64,000 nt of DNA, taken from Hyphomicrobiales bacterium (lineage in GTDB: Bacteria; Pseudomonadota; Alphaproteobacteria; Rhizobiales; Beijerinckiaceae). A program made the position numbers and the translations under genes. The DNA is taken from the NCBI GenBank assembly GCA_017302635.1, contig JAFLCX010000002.1:1193979-1257978 (forward strand). Direction: 5' to 3'. Shown here one piece after another: positions 19,283-28,311 of the stretch. Positions within the stretch are counted from its first letter, which is position 1; each line of letters opens with the position of its first letter. The notes under the pieces are model-generated. The model saw nothing but the letters and a program-made list of their open reading frames with translations. It ran no database searches and was not told the DNA's origin.

Positions 19283-22200
19283 TCAGAACGGGTTGACCTC
19301 CAGAACGCCTCCGATAGCGGAAAGCGCGGCAACACTCGGTCCGGAAACATCAAACCGGCCCGGAAGTTTCAGGTCGATCTCGCCCCCGTCGCTCATCCGC
19401 AGGCGCAATTCCACAGCGCCCTCACCGCCCGGCTTCAAGGCGCCTTTCAGCGCGGCAAGCGGGTCGATGCCGTTGCGGGCCCCCATTGCCATCTGTTCCG
19501 AGAGAACCAGGCGAACGCCCTTCTGGGATTTCGACAGGGCATGCGCGAGATCGTCCATCTCCAGCACGCGCAGCCGCACATCCTCACCATCAGCATTGCC
19601 GGCCATCGCGAACAGGAGAGCCTTGCCGGGCTCGAGCAAGGTGCGGCTCTTCGCCAGCATTTCGGAGAACAGCATCGCCTCGAATTGCCCCGAGCGATCG
19701 GAGAGCGACAGAATCGCGATTTTCGAGCCGGATTTCGTGCGGCGGATGTCCATATCGAGCAAAGTACCAGCGATCCGCGCATGCGTCTGGCCGTGGCGCA
19801 CGGCCTCCTGGAAGCGGGTCACATCCTGAATACCGGCTCGGTCCAGCAGGGCTGCGTACTGGTCTAGGGGGTGCCCCGAGAGATAAAATCCGACCGCCGC
19901 ATGCTCACGCTTCATCCGCTCGGTCAGCGGCAAGGGCGGCACATCCGGCAATTGCAGATCAGCCCCGGATTCGCCAAGCGCGAACAGCGCGCCCTGCCCG
20001 GTCTGCTGCGCTTCGCCATGCGCGTTCGACTCGGCCAGAATGACATCGAGACCGGCGAAAACCCGCGCGCGATTGGCCTCCAGCGAGTCAAAGGCTCCTG
20101 CCCCGATCAGCTGTTCCAGTGTTCGCCGGTTCAGTGCCTTGGGGTCAATTCTCTTGGCAAAATCAGCCAGAGAAGCGAAGGGCTTCCCGCCTCGTGCCCG
20201 CAGAATGGCGCGCGCCGCATCGACCCCGACCCCTTTCACGGCGGCCAGAGCATAAAGGATGGCACCATCCTGCACCTCGAAGGCCACCCCGGATCGATTG
20301 ACATCGGGCGGCTCGACACGAATGCCGAGCCGAGCCGCCTCCCGCCGGAACTCGGAGAGCTTGTCAGTGTTCGAGATTTCAAGGCTCATGGAAGCAGCCA
20401 AAAACTCGACCGGGAAATTCGCCTTCATATAGGCGGTTTGGTAAGAGACGAGCGCATAGGCTGCCGCGTGGCTTTTGTTGAAGCCGTAATCGGCGAATTT
20501 TGCCAGAAGGTCGAACACCGCTTCCGCATCCGCCGCGCGGATTCCATTGGCGACCGAGCCATCGACGAAACGGGTGCGCTGGGCATCCATCTCCGCCTTG
20601 ATCTTCTTACCCATCGCGCGGCGCAGCAGGTCTGCCTCGCCCAGTGAGTAACTCGCCATCACCTTGGCGATCTGCATCACCTGTTCCTGATAGACGATGA
20701 CGCCGAAGGTTTCGGCCAAGATCGGCTCTGTCACGGGATGCGGGTAATCGGCCTTGGCGCGCCCATGTTTCACGTCGCAATAGACCGGAATGTTCGCCAT
20801 CGGGCCAGGCCGATAGAGCGCCACGAGCGCGATGATATCCTCGATCCGATCGGGTTTCATATCGACGAGTGCGCGCCGCATGCCACCCGATTCCACCTGA
20901 AACACGCCCACCGTCTCCCCGCGCGACAGCATCGCGTAGCTGCGTTCGTCATCCAGCGGGATGGACAGCAGATCGAGGGGCCGGCCCTGCTGAGACAGAA
21001 TTTCGAGCGCACCTTGCAGGACCGTGAGCGTTTTCAGGCCCAGAAAGTCGAATTTCACCAACCCCGCCGGCTCAACCCATTTCATGTTGAACTGGGTGAC
21101 GGGCATATCCGATTTCGGATCGCGGTAGAGCGGCACGAGCTCTGAAAGCGGACGATCGCCGATCACGATGCCCGCGGCGTGCGTGGAGGCGTGCCGGTAA
21201 AGCCCCTCCAGTTTCTGGGCAATATCGAGCATGCGCGCGATGCTCTCGCTCTCGGCGGCTGCTGCGCGCAACTGCGGCTCTTCCTCGATGGCCTTTTCGA
21301 GCGTGATCGGGTTTGCCGGATTGTTCGGCACAAGCTTGGTCAAACGATCAACCTCGCCATAGCGCAGGCCGAGAACGCGCCCGACATCCCGCATCACGCC
21401 GCGTGCGAGCAAGGTGCCGAAGGTGATGATCTGCGCGACCTTGTCCGCGCCATAGCGATTGACCACGTACTGGATGACTTCGTCGCGGCGATCCTGACAG
21501 AAATCGATGTCGAAATCCGGCATCGAAACGCGGTCGGGGTTCAAAAATCGCTCGAAAAACAATCCGTAACGGATTGGGTCAAGATCGGTAATCGTCAGGG
21601 AATATGCGACGAGCGAGCCGGCCCCCGAACCACGCCCCGGCCCCACCGGAATGCCTTGCGCCTTGGCCCACTGGATGAAATCCGCGACGATCAGGAAATA
21701 GCCCGGATATTTCATGCGTTCGATCACGGAGAGCTCGAAAGCCAGCCGCTCGTGATAATCGCCTTCGGAAAATCCTTCGGCCGGGCCATGCGCGGCAAGG
21801 CGCGCGGCGAGTCCGGCTTCCGCCTGCCGTCGCAATTCCGCCGACTCGCCGTCATCATCGGCGCTGGCCGTGAAGCGCGGCAGGATCGGCTTGCGAACGC
21901 GTGGGCGAATATGACAGCGTTCAGCAATCTCGACGCTGGCCTCGAGTGCGACCGGCAGATCGGCAAACAGCGCTCGCATTTCGGCGCGCGTACGGAACCG
22001 ATGTTCGGGCGTGAGGCGCGGACGCTGGTCAACATCAATCGTGACGCCCTCGGCGATGCACAGCAGCGCATCATGCGCTTCGAAATCCGAAGCAGCGCCG
22101 AAATGAACATTGTTGGCCGCGACGACGGGCATGCGCATCCCGGCAGAGAGCTCAAGCAACGCACTCTCGGTTGCTCGCGCCTCGCGCAGACCGAAACGCT

Positions 22201-22741
22201 CCAGTTCAAGGTAGAACCGATCGGGAAAAAGCCGGCGCAAGACCTCTAGCCGCGCTCGTGCCAGATCCATGTCGCCCAGCAGAAAACCGCGATCCAGTGG
22301 CCCGATTCCGCCGCCCGAGAGCGCAATGACCCCTTCGGTCTTCCCCTCGAACGCACGGAGCGGCAGGTGAACCTCCTCGCCCGCAGGATGATCGAGAAAA
22401 GCCCGGCTCGAAAGGTCCATCAGGTTGGCATAGCCGACTGCATTGGCAGCCAGCAGAACCAGCGAGCCGCGCGTCTCGGGAATCGCCAGCGTGCGGTGGC
22501 GCGGGGCAGGCCGATCGGCGAAATCTACCGCCAACTCGATCCCGGTGATCGGCTGAATGCCGGCCTTGACCATTTTCTCGGAGAATTCGAGCGCCCCGAA
22601 CAGGTTGTTTGTGTCGGTGAGCGCCAGAGCGGGTTGCTGGTCCGCCAAGGCCAGCTTTTCAAGCTTCTCAATCTTCAGGGCGCCCTGAAGCAAGGAGTAG
22701 GAGGAATGCACGTGCAGATGCACGAAGCCTGGCCCGGCCAT
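19283..22741 (-). CDS. dnaE: DNA polymerase III alpha subunit (replicative, DnaE1 type)
   Basis: Catalytic subunit of the replicative polymerase. The 1152-residue product starts with the PHP domain (HLHVHSSYSLLQGA), followed by the palm with PDFDIDF catalytic aspartates, GPGRGSGAGSLVAY, the NKSHAAAYALVSYQTAYMK region, a helix-hairpin-helix and an OB domain (ARIAGTLLDMDIRRTKSGSK). Length and PHP sequence fit DnaE1 rather than the shorter DnaE2/ImuC. ATG 22741 has GGGAGGGAAGGC upstream and is preferred over GTG 22771, which overlaps the stop of the small upstream ORF as GTGA. Promoter elements and a LexA box lie at 22900-22938, upstream of the small ORF. Confidence 0.96.
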   Translation of the reverse strand: MAGPGFVHLHVHSSYSLLQGALKIEKLEKLALADQQPALALTDTNNLFGALEFSEKMVKAGIQPITGIELAVDFADRPAPRHRTLAIPETRGSLVLLAANAVGYANLMDLSSRAFLDHPAGEEVHLPLRAFEGKTEGVIALSGGGIGPLDRGFLLGDMDLARARLEVLRRLFPDRFYLELERFGLREARATESALLELSAGMRMPVVAANNVHFGAASDFEAHDALLCIAEGVTIDVDQRPRLTPEHRFRTRAEMRALFADLPVALEASVEIAERCHIRPRVRKPILPRFTASADDDGESAELRRQAEAGLAARLAAHGPAEGFSEGDYHERLAFELSVIERMKYPGYFLIVADFIQWAKAQGIPVGPGRGSGAGSLVAYSLTITDLDPIRYGLFFERFLNPDRVSMPDFDIDFCQDRRDEVIQYVVNRYGADKVAQIITFGTLLARGVMRDVGRVLGLRYGEVDRLTKLVPNNPANPITLEKAIEEEPQLRAAAAESESIARMLDIAQKLEGLYRHASTHAAGIVIGDRPLSELVPLYRDPKSDMPVTQFNMKWVEPAGLVKFDFLGLKTLTVLQGALEILSQQGRPLDLLSIPLDDERSYAMLSRGETVGVFQVESGGMRRALVDMKPDRIEDIIALVALYRPGPMANIPVYCDVKHGRAKADYPHPVTEPILAETFGVIVYQEQVMQIAKVMASYSLGEADLLRRAMGKKIKAEMDAQRTRFVDGSVANGIRAADAEAVFDLLAKFADYGFNKSHAAAYALVSYQTAYMKANFPVEFLAASMSLEISNTDKLSEFRREAARLGIRVEPPDVNRSGVAFEVQDGAILYALAAVKGVGVDAARAILRARGGKPFASLADFAKRIDPKALNRRTLEQLIGAGAFDSLEANRARVFAGLDVILAESNAHGEAQQTGQGALFALGESGADLQLPDVPPLPLTERMKREHAAVGFYLSGHPLDQYAALLDRAGIQDVTRFQEAVRHGQTHARIAGTLLDMDIRRTKSGSKIAILSLSDRSGQFEAMLFSEMLAKSRTLLEPGKALLFAMAGNADGEDVRLRVLEMDDLAHALSKSQKGVRLVLSEQMAMGARNGIDPLAALKGALKPGGEGAVELRLRMSDGGEIDLKLPGRFDVSGPSVAALSAIGGVLEVNPF

Positions 22742-22767
22742 GCCTTCCCTCCCCTGTTCCGCGTTTT

Positions 22768-22872
22768 TCACACCAGCGGCAGGCTTCCCACCGCGCCATA
22801 GGCGATGGCGACCATAACGAAAAAGCCGGCCAGCGAAGCCAGTTCAATCACGTCTTCCACAGTTCTCAGCAT
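22768..22872 (-). CDS. 34-residue single-pass membrane peptide, LexA box upstream (SidA-like candidate)
   Basis: An ORF too short for routine gene calling: ATG 22872 to TGA 22768, 34 residues. An acidic N-terminal stretch (MLRTVEDVIEL) precedes about 18 hydrophobic residues (ASLAGFFVMVAIAYGAVG) and a short tail (SLPLV). GGGAG lies about six bases before the ATG. A candidate promoter and a perfect GTTC-N7-GTTC LexA operator precede it by about 30-65 bases, and its stop lies 26 bases before the preferred dnaE ATG. Size, topology and SOS operator resemble Caulobacter SidA, a 29-residue SOS-induced inner-membrane division inhibitor, but I see no basis for sequence homology. It could alternatively be a leader peptide for dnaE. 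Confidence 0.55.
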   Translation of the reverse strand: MLRTVEDVIELASLAGFFVMVAIAYGAVGSLPLV

Positions 22873-22899
22873 GCCCGACTCCCGAACGCCACAAGAAAT

Positions 22900-22914
22900 G
22901 TTCCTGTTTTGTTC
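22900..22914. promoter_or_regulatory. LexA (SOS) box, alphaproteobacterial type
   Basis: Plus strand GTTC (22900-22903), CTGTTTT, GTTC (22911-22914): an exact match to the alphaproteobacterial LexA direct repeat GTTC-N7-GTTC. It overlaps the candidate -10 hexamer and start region of the minus-strand promoter for the 34-aa ORF and dnaE, the position expected for a repressor. Confidence 0.75.
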
Positions 22915-22938
22915 TATTTATTCTGGCCAAGGAGTCAA
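22911..22938 (-). promoter_or_regulatory. Promoter for the small ORF / dnaE
   Basis: Minus-strand TTGACT (22938-22933; CTTGACT in the longer word common in alphaproteobacteria), 16-base spacer, TAGAAC (22916-22911). The -10 shares four bases with the LexA box. The predicted start near 22904 gives a leader of about 32 bases to the small ORF. Confidence 0.5.
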
Positions 22939-22967
22939 GTCCCCTTTTCCTGCCTTTCTCAGAGCGC

Positions 22968-23648
22968 TCAGATATCGACGACCTGCCCCGCCTTGAGCGT
23001 CACGCGCCGATCCATGCGTCGGGCAAGATCGAGGTTGTGCGTGGCGATGAGCGCCGCGAGGCCAGATTGCTTCACGAGGCTCTGGAGGGTCGTGAAAACG
23101 TGCTCGCCTGTGGTTGGATCGAGGTTTCCGGTTGGCTCATCGGCGAGAAGCAGGGTCGGCGAATTCGCCACCGCGCGGGCGATGGCCACGCGCTGCTGCT
23201 CGCCGCCGGAAAGCTCGCCGGGGCGATGTTCCAGCCGATGGCCCAGACCGAGAAACCCGAGCAGTTCCCGGGCGCGGGCCGAGGCCTCCTCCACCGAAAG
23301 GCCCGCGATGCGCTGCGGCAGCACGACATTCTCGATGGCTGAGAATTCACCCATCAGATGATGGAACTGATAAACGAAGCCAATTTCATGCCGACGCAGC
23401 CGCGTGCGCGCTTCATCATCGAGGGCAGCAGTCGCGGTCGCGCCGATGAAGACCTCACCCTTGTCAGCGTGCTCGAGCAAGCCGGCAATATGCAGCAATG
23501 TTGATTTGCCAGCCCCCGATGGCCCGACCAAGGCCACCATCTCACCGGGCATCAGCGCAAAATCCGCGCCTTCGAGCACGCGGACCTGCGTCTCGCCGGA
23601 GCCGAAAGCGCGGCAGACATTTGCGAGTTGAAGAGAGGGAACGCTCAT
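22968..23648 (-). CDS. lolD: Lipoprotein-releasing ABC transporter ATP-binding protein LolD
   Basis: ATPase of LolCDE, which extracts outer-membrane lipoproteins from the inner membrane. The 226-residue protein has Walker [10 protein letters not shown] near residue 40, signature [14 protein letters not shown] and Walker [12 protein letters not shown], and the MacB/LolD-typical [16 protein letters not shown]. It is six bases downstream of lolC on the same strand and ends about 50 bases before the dnaE-side promoter begins. Confidence 0.95.
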   Translation of the reverse strand: MSVPSLQLANVCRAFGSGETQVRVLEGADFALMPGEMVALVGPSGAGKSTLLHIAGLLEHADKGEVFIGATATAALDDEARTRLRRHEIGFVYQFHHLMGEFSAIENVVLPQRIAGLSVEEASARARELLGFLGLGHRLEHRPGELSGGEQQRVAIARAVANSPTLLLADEPTGNLDPTTGEHVFTTLQSLVKQSGLAALIATHNLDLARRMDRRVTLKAGQVVDI

Positions 23649-23654
23649 GCCCGA

Positions 23655-24914
23655 TCACTCCCCCCTGAGCGCTTCGACCGGATCGAGCGCGGCGGCTTTC
23701 CAGGCCGGATAGAGGGTCGCAAGCAGCGAGAGGACCAGCGCCATCAGCACGATGGTGACCGTCTCGCTCGCCCGCACATCGGCCGGCAGACGCGAGAGGA
23801 AATAAAGTTCGGGCGGAAACAGGGTCGTGCCTGCAAGCCACGAGAAGAATTGGCGCAAGCTCTCGACATTCCACGCGATGGAGAGCCCAAGCAGCAGACC
23901 ACAGATCGTACCGACGACACCGATCGCCGCCCCCGTGATGATGAAGATCCGCAGGATTGATTGTCGTGTTGCGCCCATCGTGCGCAGAATGGCGATCCCG
24001 CGCGCCTTGTCTCGCACCAGCATGGTCATGCCCGAAACGATGTTGAGCGCCGCCACCAGCACAATCAGCGTCAGGATGAGGAACATCACGTTCCGCTCCA
24101 CCTCGAGTGCGCCGAAAAAAGTGCGGTTTCGAAAACGCCAGTCGGTGAGCGAATGCGGCTGGCCTACGGCATTGCGGATGTCTACGAGGTAATCATCCAT
24201 CCGGTCTGGATTTTCGACGAAAAGCTCGATCATCTGGGCCTGGCCCTCGACATCGAAATAAAGCTGGGCCTCCGCGAGCGGCATGAAAATGAAGCTCGCA
24301 TCGAACTCGCTCATGCCGATCTCAAAAACGGCCGCGACCTTGTAGCTCTTCTGGCGCGGCGCGGAACCGAAGGGTGTCGAGGGCCCTTTCGGCGAAATGA
24401 GCCGCACGGTATCGCCGGCAATCACGTTGAGATGGCCCGCAAGGCGCTTGCCGAGCGCGATGCCCGCTTCGCCCTGAAACCCGTCCAGCGAGCCTTCACG
24501 GATGTTCTTCGCAACGGCGGAGAAACGCTTCAGGTCTTCCTCGCGCACGCCACGCACCAGGGCGCCGGATGACGAACTTGGCGAGGTGATCAGCACCTGG
24601 CCTTCCACCAGCGGGGCAGCAAGCGTCACGCCCTTCACTTTCGAGACGCGCTCGGCAATGGCGGCATAATCAGTCATGCCGTCGGCATAGGGCTGGATGA
24701 AGGCATGGCCGTTCACGCCCAGAATCTTGCCCATCAGCTCCTGCCGGAAGCCGTTCATCACGGCCATGACCACGATAAGTGTCGCGACGCCGAGCATGAT
24801 TCCGAGGAAGGAAAACCCGGCAATGACCGAGATGAACCCGTCACGGCGGCGAGCCCTGAGGTAGCGCCACGCGACGTGCCATTCGAAGGCAGAGAAGAGC
24901 GCTTTCGGGCTCAC
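23655..24914 (-). CDS. lolC: Lipoprotein-releasing ABC transporter permease LolC/LolE
   Basis: Permease partner of LolD. The 419-residue protein has an N-terminal TM (about 26-48), a large periplasmic domain and three C-terminal TMs (about 270-300, 320-350, 380-405), the MacB-PCD/FtsX topology. Only one permease gene is present, so it probably forms a homodimer (LolF-like) as in many non-gamma-proteobacteria. The GTG start at 24914 overlaps the proS stop (GTGA). Whether it is closer to LolC, LolE or LolF cannot be settled by eye. Confidence 0.93.
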   Translation of the reverse strand: MSPKALFSAFEWHVAWRYLRARRRDGFISVIAGFSFLGIMLGVATLIVVMAVMNGFRQELMGKILGVNGHAFIQPYADGMTDYAAIAERVSKVKGVTLAAPLVEGQVLITSPSSSSGALVRGVREEDLKRFSAVAKNIREGSLDGFQGEAGIALGKRLAGHLNVIAGDTVRLISPKGPSTPFGSAPRQKSYKVAAVFEIGMSEFDASFIFMPLAEAQLYFDVEGQAQMIELFVENPDRMDDYLVDIRNAVGQPHSLTDWRFRNRTFFGALEVERNVMFLILTLIVLVAALNIVSGMTMLVRDKARGIAILRTMGATRQSILRIFIITGAAIGVVGTICGLLLGLSIAWNVESLRQFFSWLAGTTLFPPELYFLSRLPADVRASETVTIVLMALVLSLLATLYPAWKAAALDPVEALRGE

Positions 24915-26233
24915 GAAGCGATCCGCTCCACGGCTTCCTCAGGCGTCAAGAGCACCCGCTCGCCTGTGGCGCGGCGCTTCAACTCCACCTTGCCTTCGGC
25001 CAGGCCCTTCGGCCCCACGATCACCTGCCACGGCAGGCCGATGAGATCAGCCGTCGCAAACTTGCCGCCGGGGCGCTCGTCCGTGTCGTCAATCAGCGCC
25101 GAGAGTCCGCGCGCTTCAAGCGCTGCGTCCAACTCCGCCGAAACACGATCGCAGGCGCTGTCGCCGACCTTCAGGTTGAGGATCGCGGCATCAAATGGCG
25201 CCACGGCATCCGGCCAGATGATGCCGGCTTCGTCATGGCTCGCCTCGATGATTGCCGGCACAAGGCGCGTTGGGCCAATGCCATACGAGCCCATATGCAC
25301 CGTGACTTCCTTGCCGTCCGGCCCTGTGACGACCGCGCGCATCGGCTCGGAATATTTCGTGCCGAAATAGAAGATATGTCCCACCTCGATGCCGCGCGCC
25401 GAAACCTGCTTTTCTGCCGGAATGGAGCCGAAAGTCGCAGTGTCATGCATCTCCTCGGTCGCGGCGTAAAGTGAGGTCCACTTCTTCACGATCGCATCAA
25501 GATCGGCATGGCTGTCGAAATCCGTATCGGCACCCGGCACCGCGAAATCGAGGAAATCCTTGTGGCAGAACACCTGGCTTTCGCCCGTGGAGGCCAGAAT
25601 GATAAATTCGTGGCTGAGATCGCCGCCGATCGGGCCTGTATCGGCGCGCATCGGGATCGATTTCAGCCCCATCCGCTCGAAGGTGCGCAGATAGGCCACG
25701 AACATGCGATTATAGGCGTGCTTGGCGCTCGCCTTGTCGAGATCGAAGGAATAGGCGTCCTTCATCAGGAATTCGCGCGAGCGCATGGTGCCGAAACGCG
25801 GGCGCACCTCGTCGCGGAATTTCCATTGCAGGTGATAGAGGTTGAGCGGCAGGCTCTTGTAGGAACGCACATAGCCGCGGAAAATCTCGGTGATCATTTC
25901 CTCGTTGGTGGGCCCGAACAGCATCTCACGCTCGTGGCGATCGGTGATGCGCAGCATCTCCTTACCGTAGGCGTCGTAGCGTCCCGATTCGCGCCAGAGG
26001 TCCGCCGATTGAATGGTCGGCATCAAGAGTTCCACGGCGCCGGAGCGGTTCTGCTCCTCGCGGATGATGGCGCAGACCTTGTTGAGCACGCGCAGCCCCA
26101 GCGGCAGCCAGGCATAAATGCCGGCGCTCTCCTGCCGGATCAGCCCGGCGCGCAAGGCGAGGCGATGCGAGACGATTTCCGCTTCCTTCGGCGTTTCGCG
26201 CAAAGTGGGCAGAAAGAAGCGGGACATGCGCAT
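24911..26233 (-). CDS. proS: Prolyl-tRNA synthetase (short alphaproteobacterial type)
   Basis: Class II synthetase charging tRNA-Pro. At 440 residues it lacks the roughly 180-residue editing insertion of E. coli ProRS, as is normal in alphaproteobacteria and mitochondria. Motif 2 ([21 protein letters not shown]) and motif 3 ([16 protein letters not shown]) are present, as are the C-terminal anticodon-binding residues. The next minus-strand gene upstream is 390 bp away (DUF1467); that gap holds a candidate plus-strand RNA. Confidence 0.96.
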   Translation of the reverse strand: MRMSRFFLPTLRETPKEAEIVSHRLALRAGLIRQESAGIYAWLPLGLRVLNKVCAIIREEQNRSGAVELLMPTIQSADLWRESGRYDAYGKEMLRITDRHEREMLFGPTNEEMITEIFRGYVRSYKSLPLNLYHLQWKFRDEVRPRFGTMRSREFLMKDAYSFDLDKASAKHAYNRMFVAYLRTFERMGLKSIPMRADTGPIGGDLSHEFIILASTGESQVFCHKDFLDFAVPGADTDFDSHADLDAIVKKWTSLYAATEEMHDTATFGSIPAEKQVSARGIEVGHIFYFGTKYSEPMRAVVTGPDGKEVTVHMGSYGIGPTRLVPAIIEASHDEAGIIWPDAVAPFDAAILNLKVGDSACDRVSAELDAALEARGLSALIDDTDERPGGKFATADLIGLPWQVIVGPKGLAEGKVELKRRATGERVLLTPEEAVERIAS

Positions 26234-26409
26234 CGGGGAGGGCTCCGGAACGGCGAGGCTGAATCACTTGTTTCGGGCGAGTATGCCCGTTTGAAGGCGC
26301 TTCTGTCACACTTCGCGCGCGTTGGGAATTGGGCGAACGGATTTGGGCAATTTGCTCAAACCACACTCATGTTGCACTGCATGATGACAAGTGCTTCGAG
26401 ACCTGCTTC

Positions 26410-26607
26410 AAAGACCGGGTTCGGGAGGAACACCGGAAACCGGTTCGGGGGAAACGGCTTCCGGAGGAGAGCAAACAGACAGCCGATTGAAAAAATCGGT
26501 CAAAACGTCGGGATAAGGAGGAAGTCGGCTCAACGCCAGACTCCTCCAGACAAGATCAAGAAAAACAATGACTTCTCATCAAGGCGGGGAAACCCGCCTT
26601 TTTCTTT
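26410..26607 (+). ncRNA. Candidate structured small RNA with intrinsic terminator
   Basis: The 26234-26623 gap (390 bp) has no supported protein gene but carries plus-strand RNA structure. From 5' to 3': a short ACCGG/CCGGT stem near 26430; CCGATT/AATCGG (26483-26499); a 12-bp stem GGAGGA-GTC-GGC pairing with GCC-GAC-TCCTCC (26517-26547, loop TCAAC, two single-base bulges); then AAGGCGGG/CCCGCCTT with a GAAA loop and U-rich tail (26581-26607). The U-tract is on the plus strand only, while both neighbouring genes are on the minus strand, so it implies an independent transcript. The 5' end is a guess; I found no convincing promoter. No known RNA family recognised. Confidence 0.45.
26581..26607 (+). 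terminator. Intrinsic terminator, plus strand
   Basis: AAGGCGGG (26581-26588), GAAA loop, CCCGCCTT (26593-26600), then a T-rich tail to 26607. An 8-bp perfect stem with a GNRA-type loop. No plus-strand protein gene precedes it; it most likely ends the candidate small RNA. Confidence 0.8.
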
Positions 26608-26623
26608 GCCGGTTTTCTGCTGT

Positions 26624-26980
26624 TCAGATCAGCGGCGCAAGCCAGACCAGAAAAACGATGCTGGCAAGGGCCGCCACAGCCGAGGTCACCAGCGCATACC
26701 ACAGGAGATGTGCCTCGGACGGCGCACCGGGGTCGGAGCCGGCCGAGACTTGCCCCTCCTCCGCCTGGCTCCGTACCCGGAAAGGCAGGACAGCGAAAAG
26801 CGCGATCCACCAGATCACGAAATAGATCGCGACCGACGTCCCGATCGAAAACACAAGCGCTCCCGAGCGGGCATAAATCACTGCCAACACGGCCAGAAGC
26901 CCAGTTATTGCTCCTACAATCCCGAGGCCGACCTGAGCTGGGCCCGAAAGGCGACGGATATGCACATCAAGACCGGACAT
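26624..26980 (-). CDS. DUF1467 family small membrane protein
   Basis: 118-residue inner-membrane protein of unknown function. The family core (IYFVIWWIALFAVLPFRVRSQ, split here only for naming, then SDPGAP and a late TM) is clear, with TMs at about 47-67 and 92-114 and one more in the N-terminal region (18-37). Homologues usually lack this first TM and start near a GTG at 26854, which has GGGAG upstream, so a shorter 76-residue form is possible. ATG 26980 is two bases past the mce stop with AGAGG upstream, supporting coupled translation. The order mce-DUF1467-proS is typical of Hyphomicrobiales. Confidence 0.85.
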   Translation of the reverse strand: MSGLDVHIRRLSGPAQVGLGIVGAITGLLAVLAVIYARSGALVFSIGTSVAIYFVIWWIALFAVLPFRVRSQAEEGQVSAGSDPGAPSEAHLLWYALVTSAVAALASIVFLVWLAPLI

Positions 26981-26981
26981 T

Positions 26982-27386
26982 TCAGACCTCTTCGAGTTCC
27001 GTCAGGGTGCCAAGGCAATCTTTCGGGTGCAGGAACAGTACCGGCTTGCCATGCGCGCCGATTTTCGGCTCCCCATCACCCAGTACGCGCAGGCCCTGCG
27101 CCTTGAGATGGTCGCGTGCGGCCCGGATATCGCTGACTTCGTAGCAAAGGTGGTGCATGCCGCCATCCGGGCTCTTCTCGAGAAACTTCGCGATTGGCGA
27201 ATTCTCGCCGAGTGGTTCAAGAAACTCGATCTTGGTGTTGGGAAGATGGACGAAAACCACCGTCACCCCATGCTCGGGCAAGGCTTGCGGTGCTGAAACA
27301 TCGGCACCCAAAGCCTCGCGATATGTGCGCGTCGCGGCTTCAAGATCGCGCACCGCGATCGCCACATGATTGAGACGCCCCAGCAT
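26982..27386 (-). CDS. mce: Methylmalonyl-CoA epimerase
   Basis: Glyoxalase-fold metalloenzyme interconverting (R)- and (S)-methylmalonyl-CoA in propionyl-CoA metabolism. The 134-residue product has two VOC half-domains with metal ligands in LNHVAIAV, GGMHHLCYEV and the C-terminal ELEEV glutamate. The start at ATG 27386 is set by GAGGAGGG just upstream; a longer frame to 27467 has no such support. Tightly linked to the DUF1467 gene. Confidence 0.93.
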   Translation of the reverse strand: MLGRLNHVAIAVRDLEAATRTYREALGADVSAPQALPEHGVTVVFVHLPNTKIEFLEPLGENSPIAKFLEKSPDGGMHHLCYEVSDIRAARDHLKAQGLRVLGDGEPKIGAHGKPVLFLHPKDCLGTLTELEEV

Positions 27387-27471
27387 ATCACCCTCCTCGG
27401 CCCCAGCAGCCGTCCGACCATGCGCCAAGTCCCAGCGGACGCAAGCGACGTGAAACGAATGTGCCAAACCG

Positions 27472-28311
27472 TCAAGCCGCCGGCGCAGCCCCGGTGCCTT
27501 CCGGCTTCTCCTGTTTCTTTTCGACGAATCGCACCGCGAAAATCGCGAGTTCGTAAAGCAGCAGGGTCGGGATCGCGAGCGCGAACTGACTGATGATGTC
27601 GGGTGGCGTGAAAATCGCGGCGATCACGAACACGATCACGATCGCGTAGCGGCGCTTGTCTTTCAGGAACTGGCTGTCGATCAGGCCGATCCGGGCCAGA
27701 AGCGTCAGCACGACCGGCAGCTGGAAGGTGATGCCGAAAGCGAAAATCAGCGTCATGATGAGGCTGAGATAATCGTCCACCTTCGGCAACAGCGAGATGG
27801 AGGCCACGCCCTCGGTGCCCGCCTGCTGCATCGCGAGCGAGAACTTCATCAGCAGCGGCATGGCCACCAGCATCACCATCGCCGTGCCCAGCAGGAAGAA
27901 CAGCGGCGTCGCGATCAGATAAGGCCGGAAGGCATCACGCTCGTCCTTGTAGAGGCCGGGCGCGACAAATTTGTAGAGCTGCACGGCAATCACCGGGAAG
28001 GCGAGAAACGCCCCGCCGAACACAGCCAGTTTCAGCTGCACGAAGAAATATTCCAGCGGATGCGTGTAGATCAGCGGTGCCTTTTCCGGCCCGCCCGCTG
28101 CCCAGACGTAAGGCATCACCAGCAGAGAATAGACATATTTCGCCATCGCGAAGCTGACAAATGTCAGCACGATGAACGCGGCCAGCGCCTTGATGATGCG
28201 CGAGCGCAGTTCGATCAGGTGCTCGATGAGCGGAGCGCGGGAGGCCTCGATCTCGTCCTGACCGGGGCGATGATCGGGCGCGGGTAGCGGGTTGGGATCG
28301 AGCGCGTTCAT
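27472..28311 (-). CDS. tatC: Sec-independent protein translocase TatC
   Basis: Receptor for twin-arginine signal peptides. The 279-residue protein has six TMs and the conserved IEHLIELRSRIIKAL N-terminal cytoplasmic motif and FAFGITFQLPVVLTLLARIG region with the essential glutamate-position loop. ATGA overlap with tatB (28308-28311). The order tatA-tatB-tatC is complete here. Confidence 0.97.
   Translation of the reverse strand: MNALDPNPLPAPDHRPGQDEIEASRAPLIEHLIELRSRIIKALAAFIVLTFVSFAMAKYVYSLLVMPYVWAAGGPEKAPLIYTHPLEYFFVQLKLAVFGGAFLAFPVIAVQLYKFVAPGLYKDERDAFRPYLIATPLFFLLGTAMVMLVAMPLLMKFSLAMQQAGTEGVASISLLPKVDDYLSLIMTLIFAFGITFQLPVVLTLLARIGLIDSQFLKDKRRYAIVIVFVIAAIFTPPDIISQFALAIPTLLLYELAIFAVRFVEKKQEKPEGTGAAPAA

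Noticed and set aside
22805..22996. 63-codon plus-strand ORF opposite the small peptide
   Set aside because: Crosses the LexA box, promoter and lolD end; the minus-strand ORF has the promoter, operator and ribosome-binding site.
26568..26825. 85-codon plus-strand ORF starting in the terminator region
   Set aside because: Runs through an intrinsic terminator and antisense to DUF1467.
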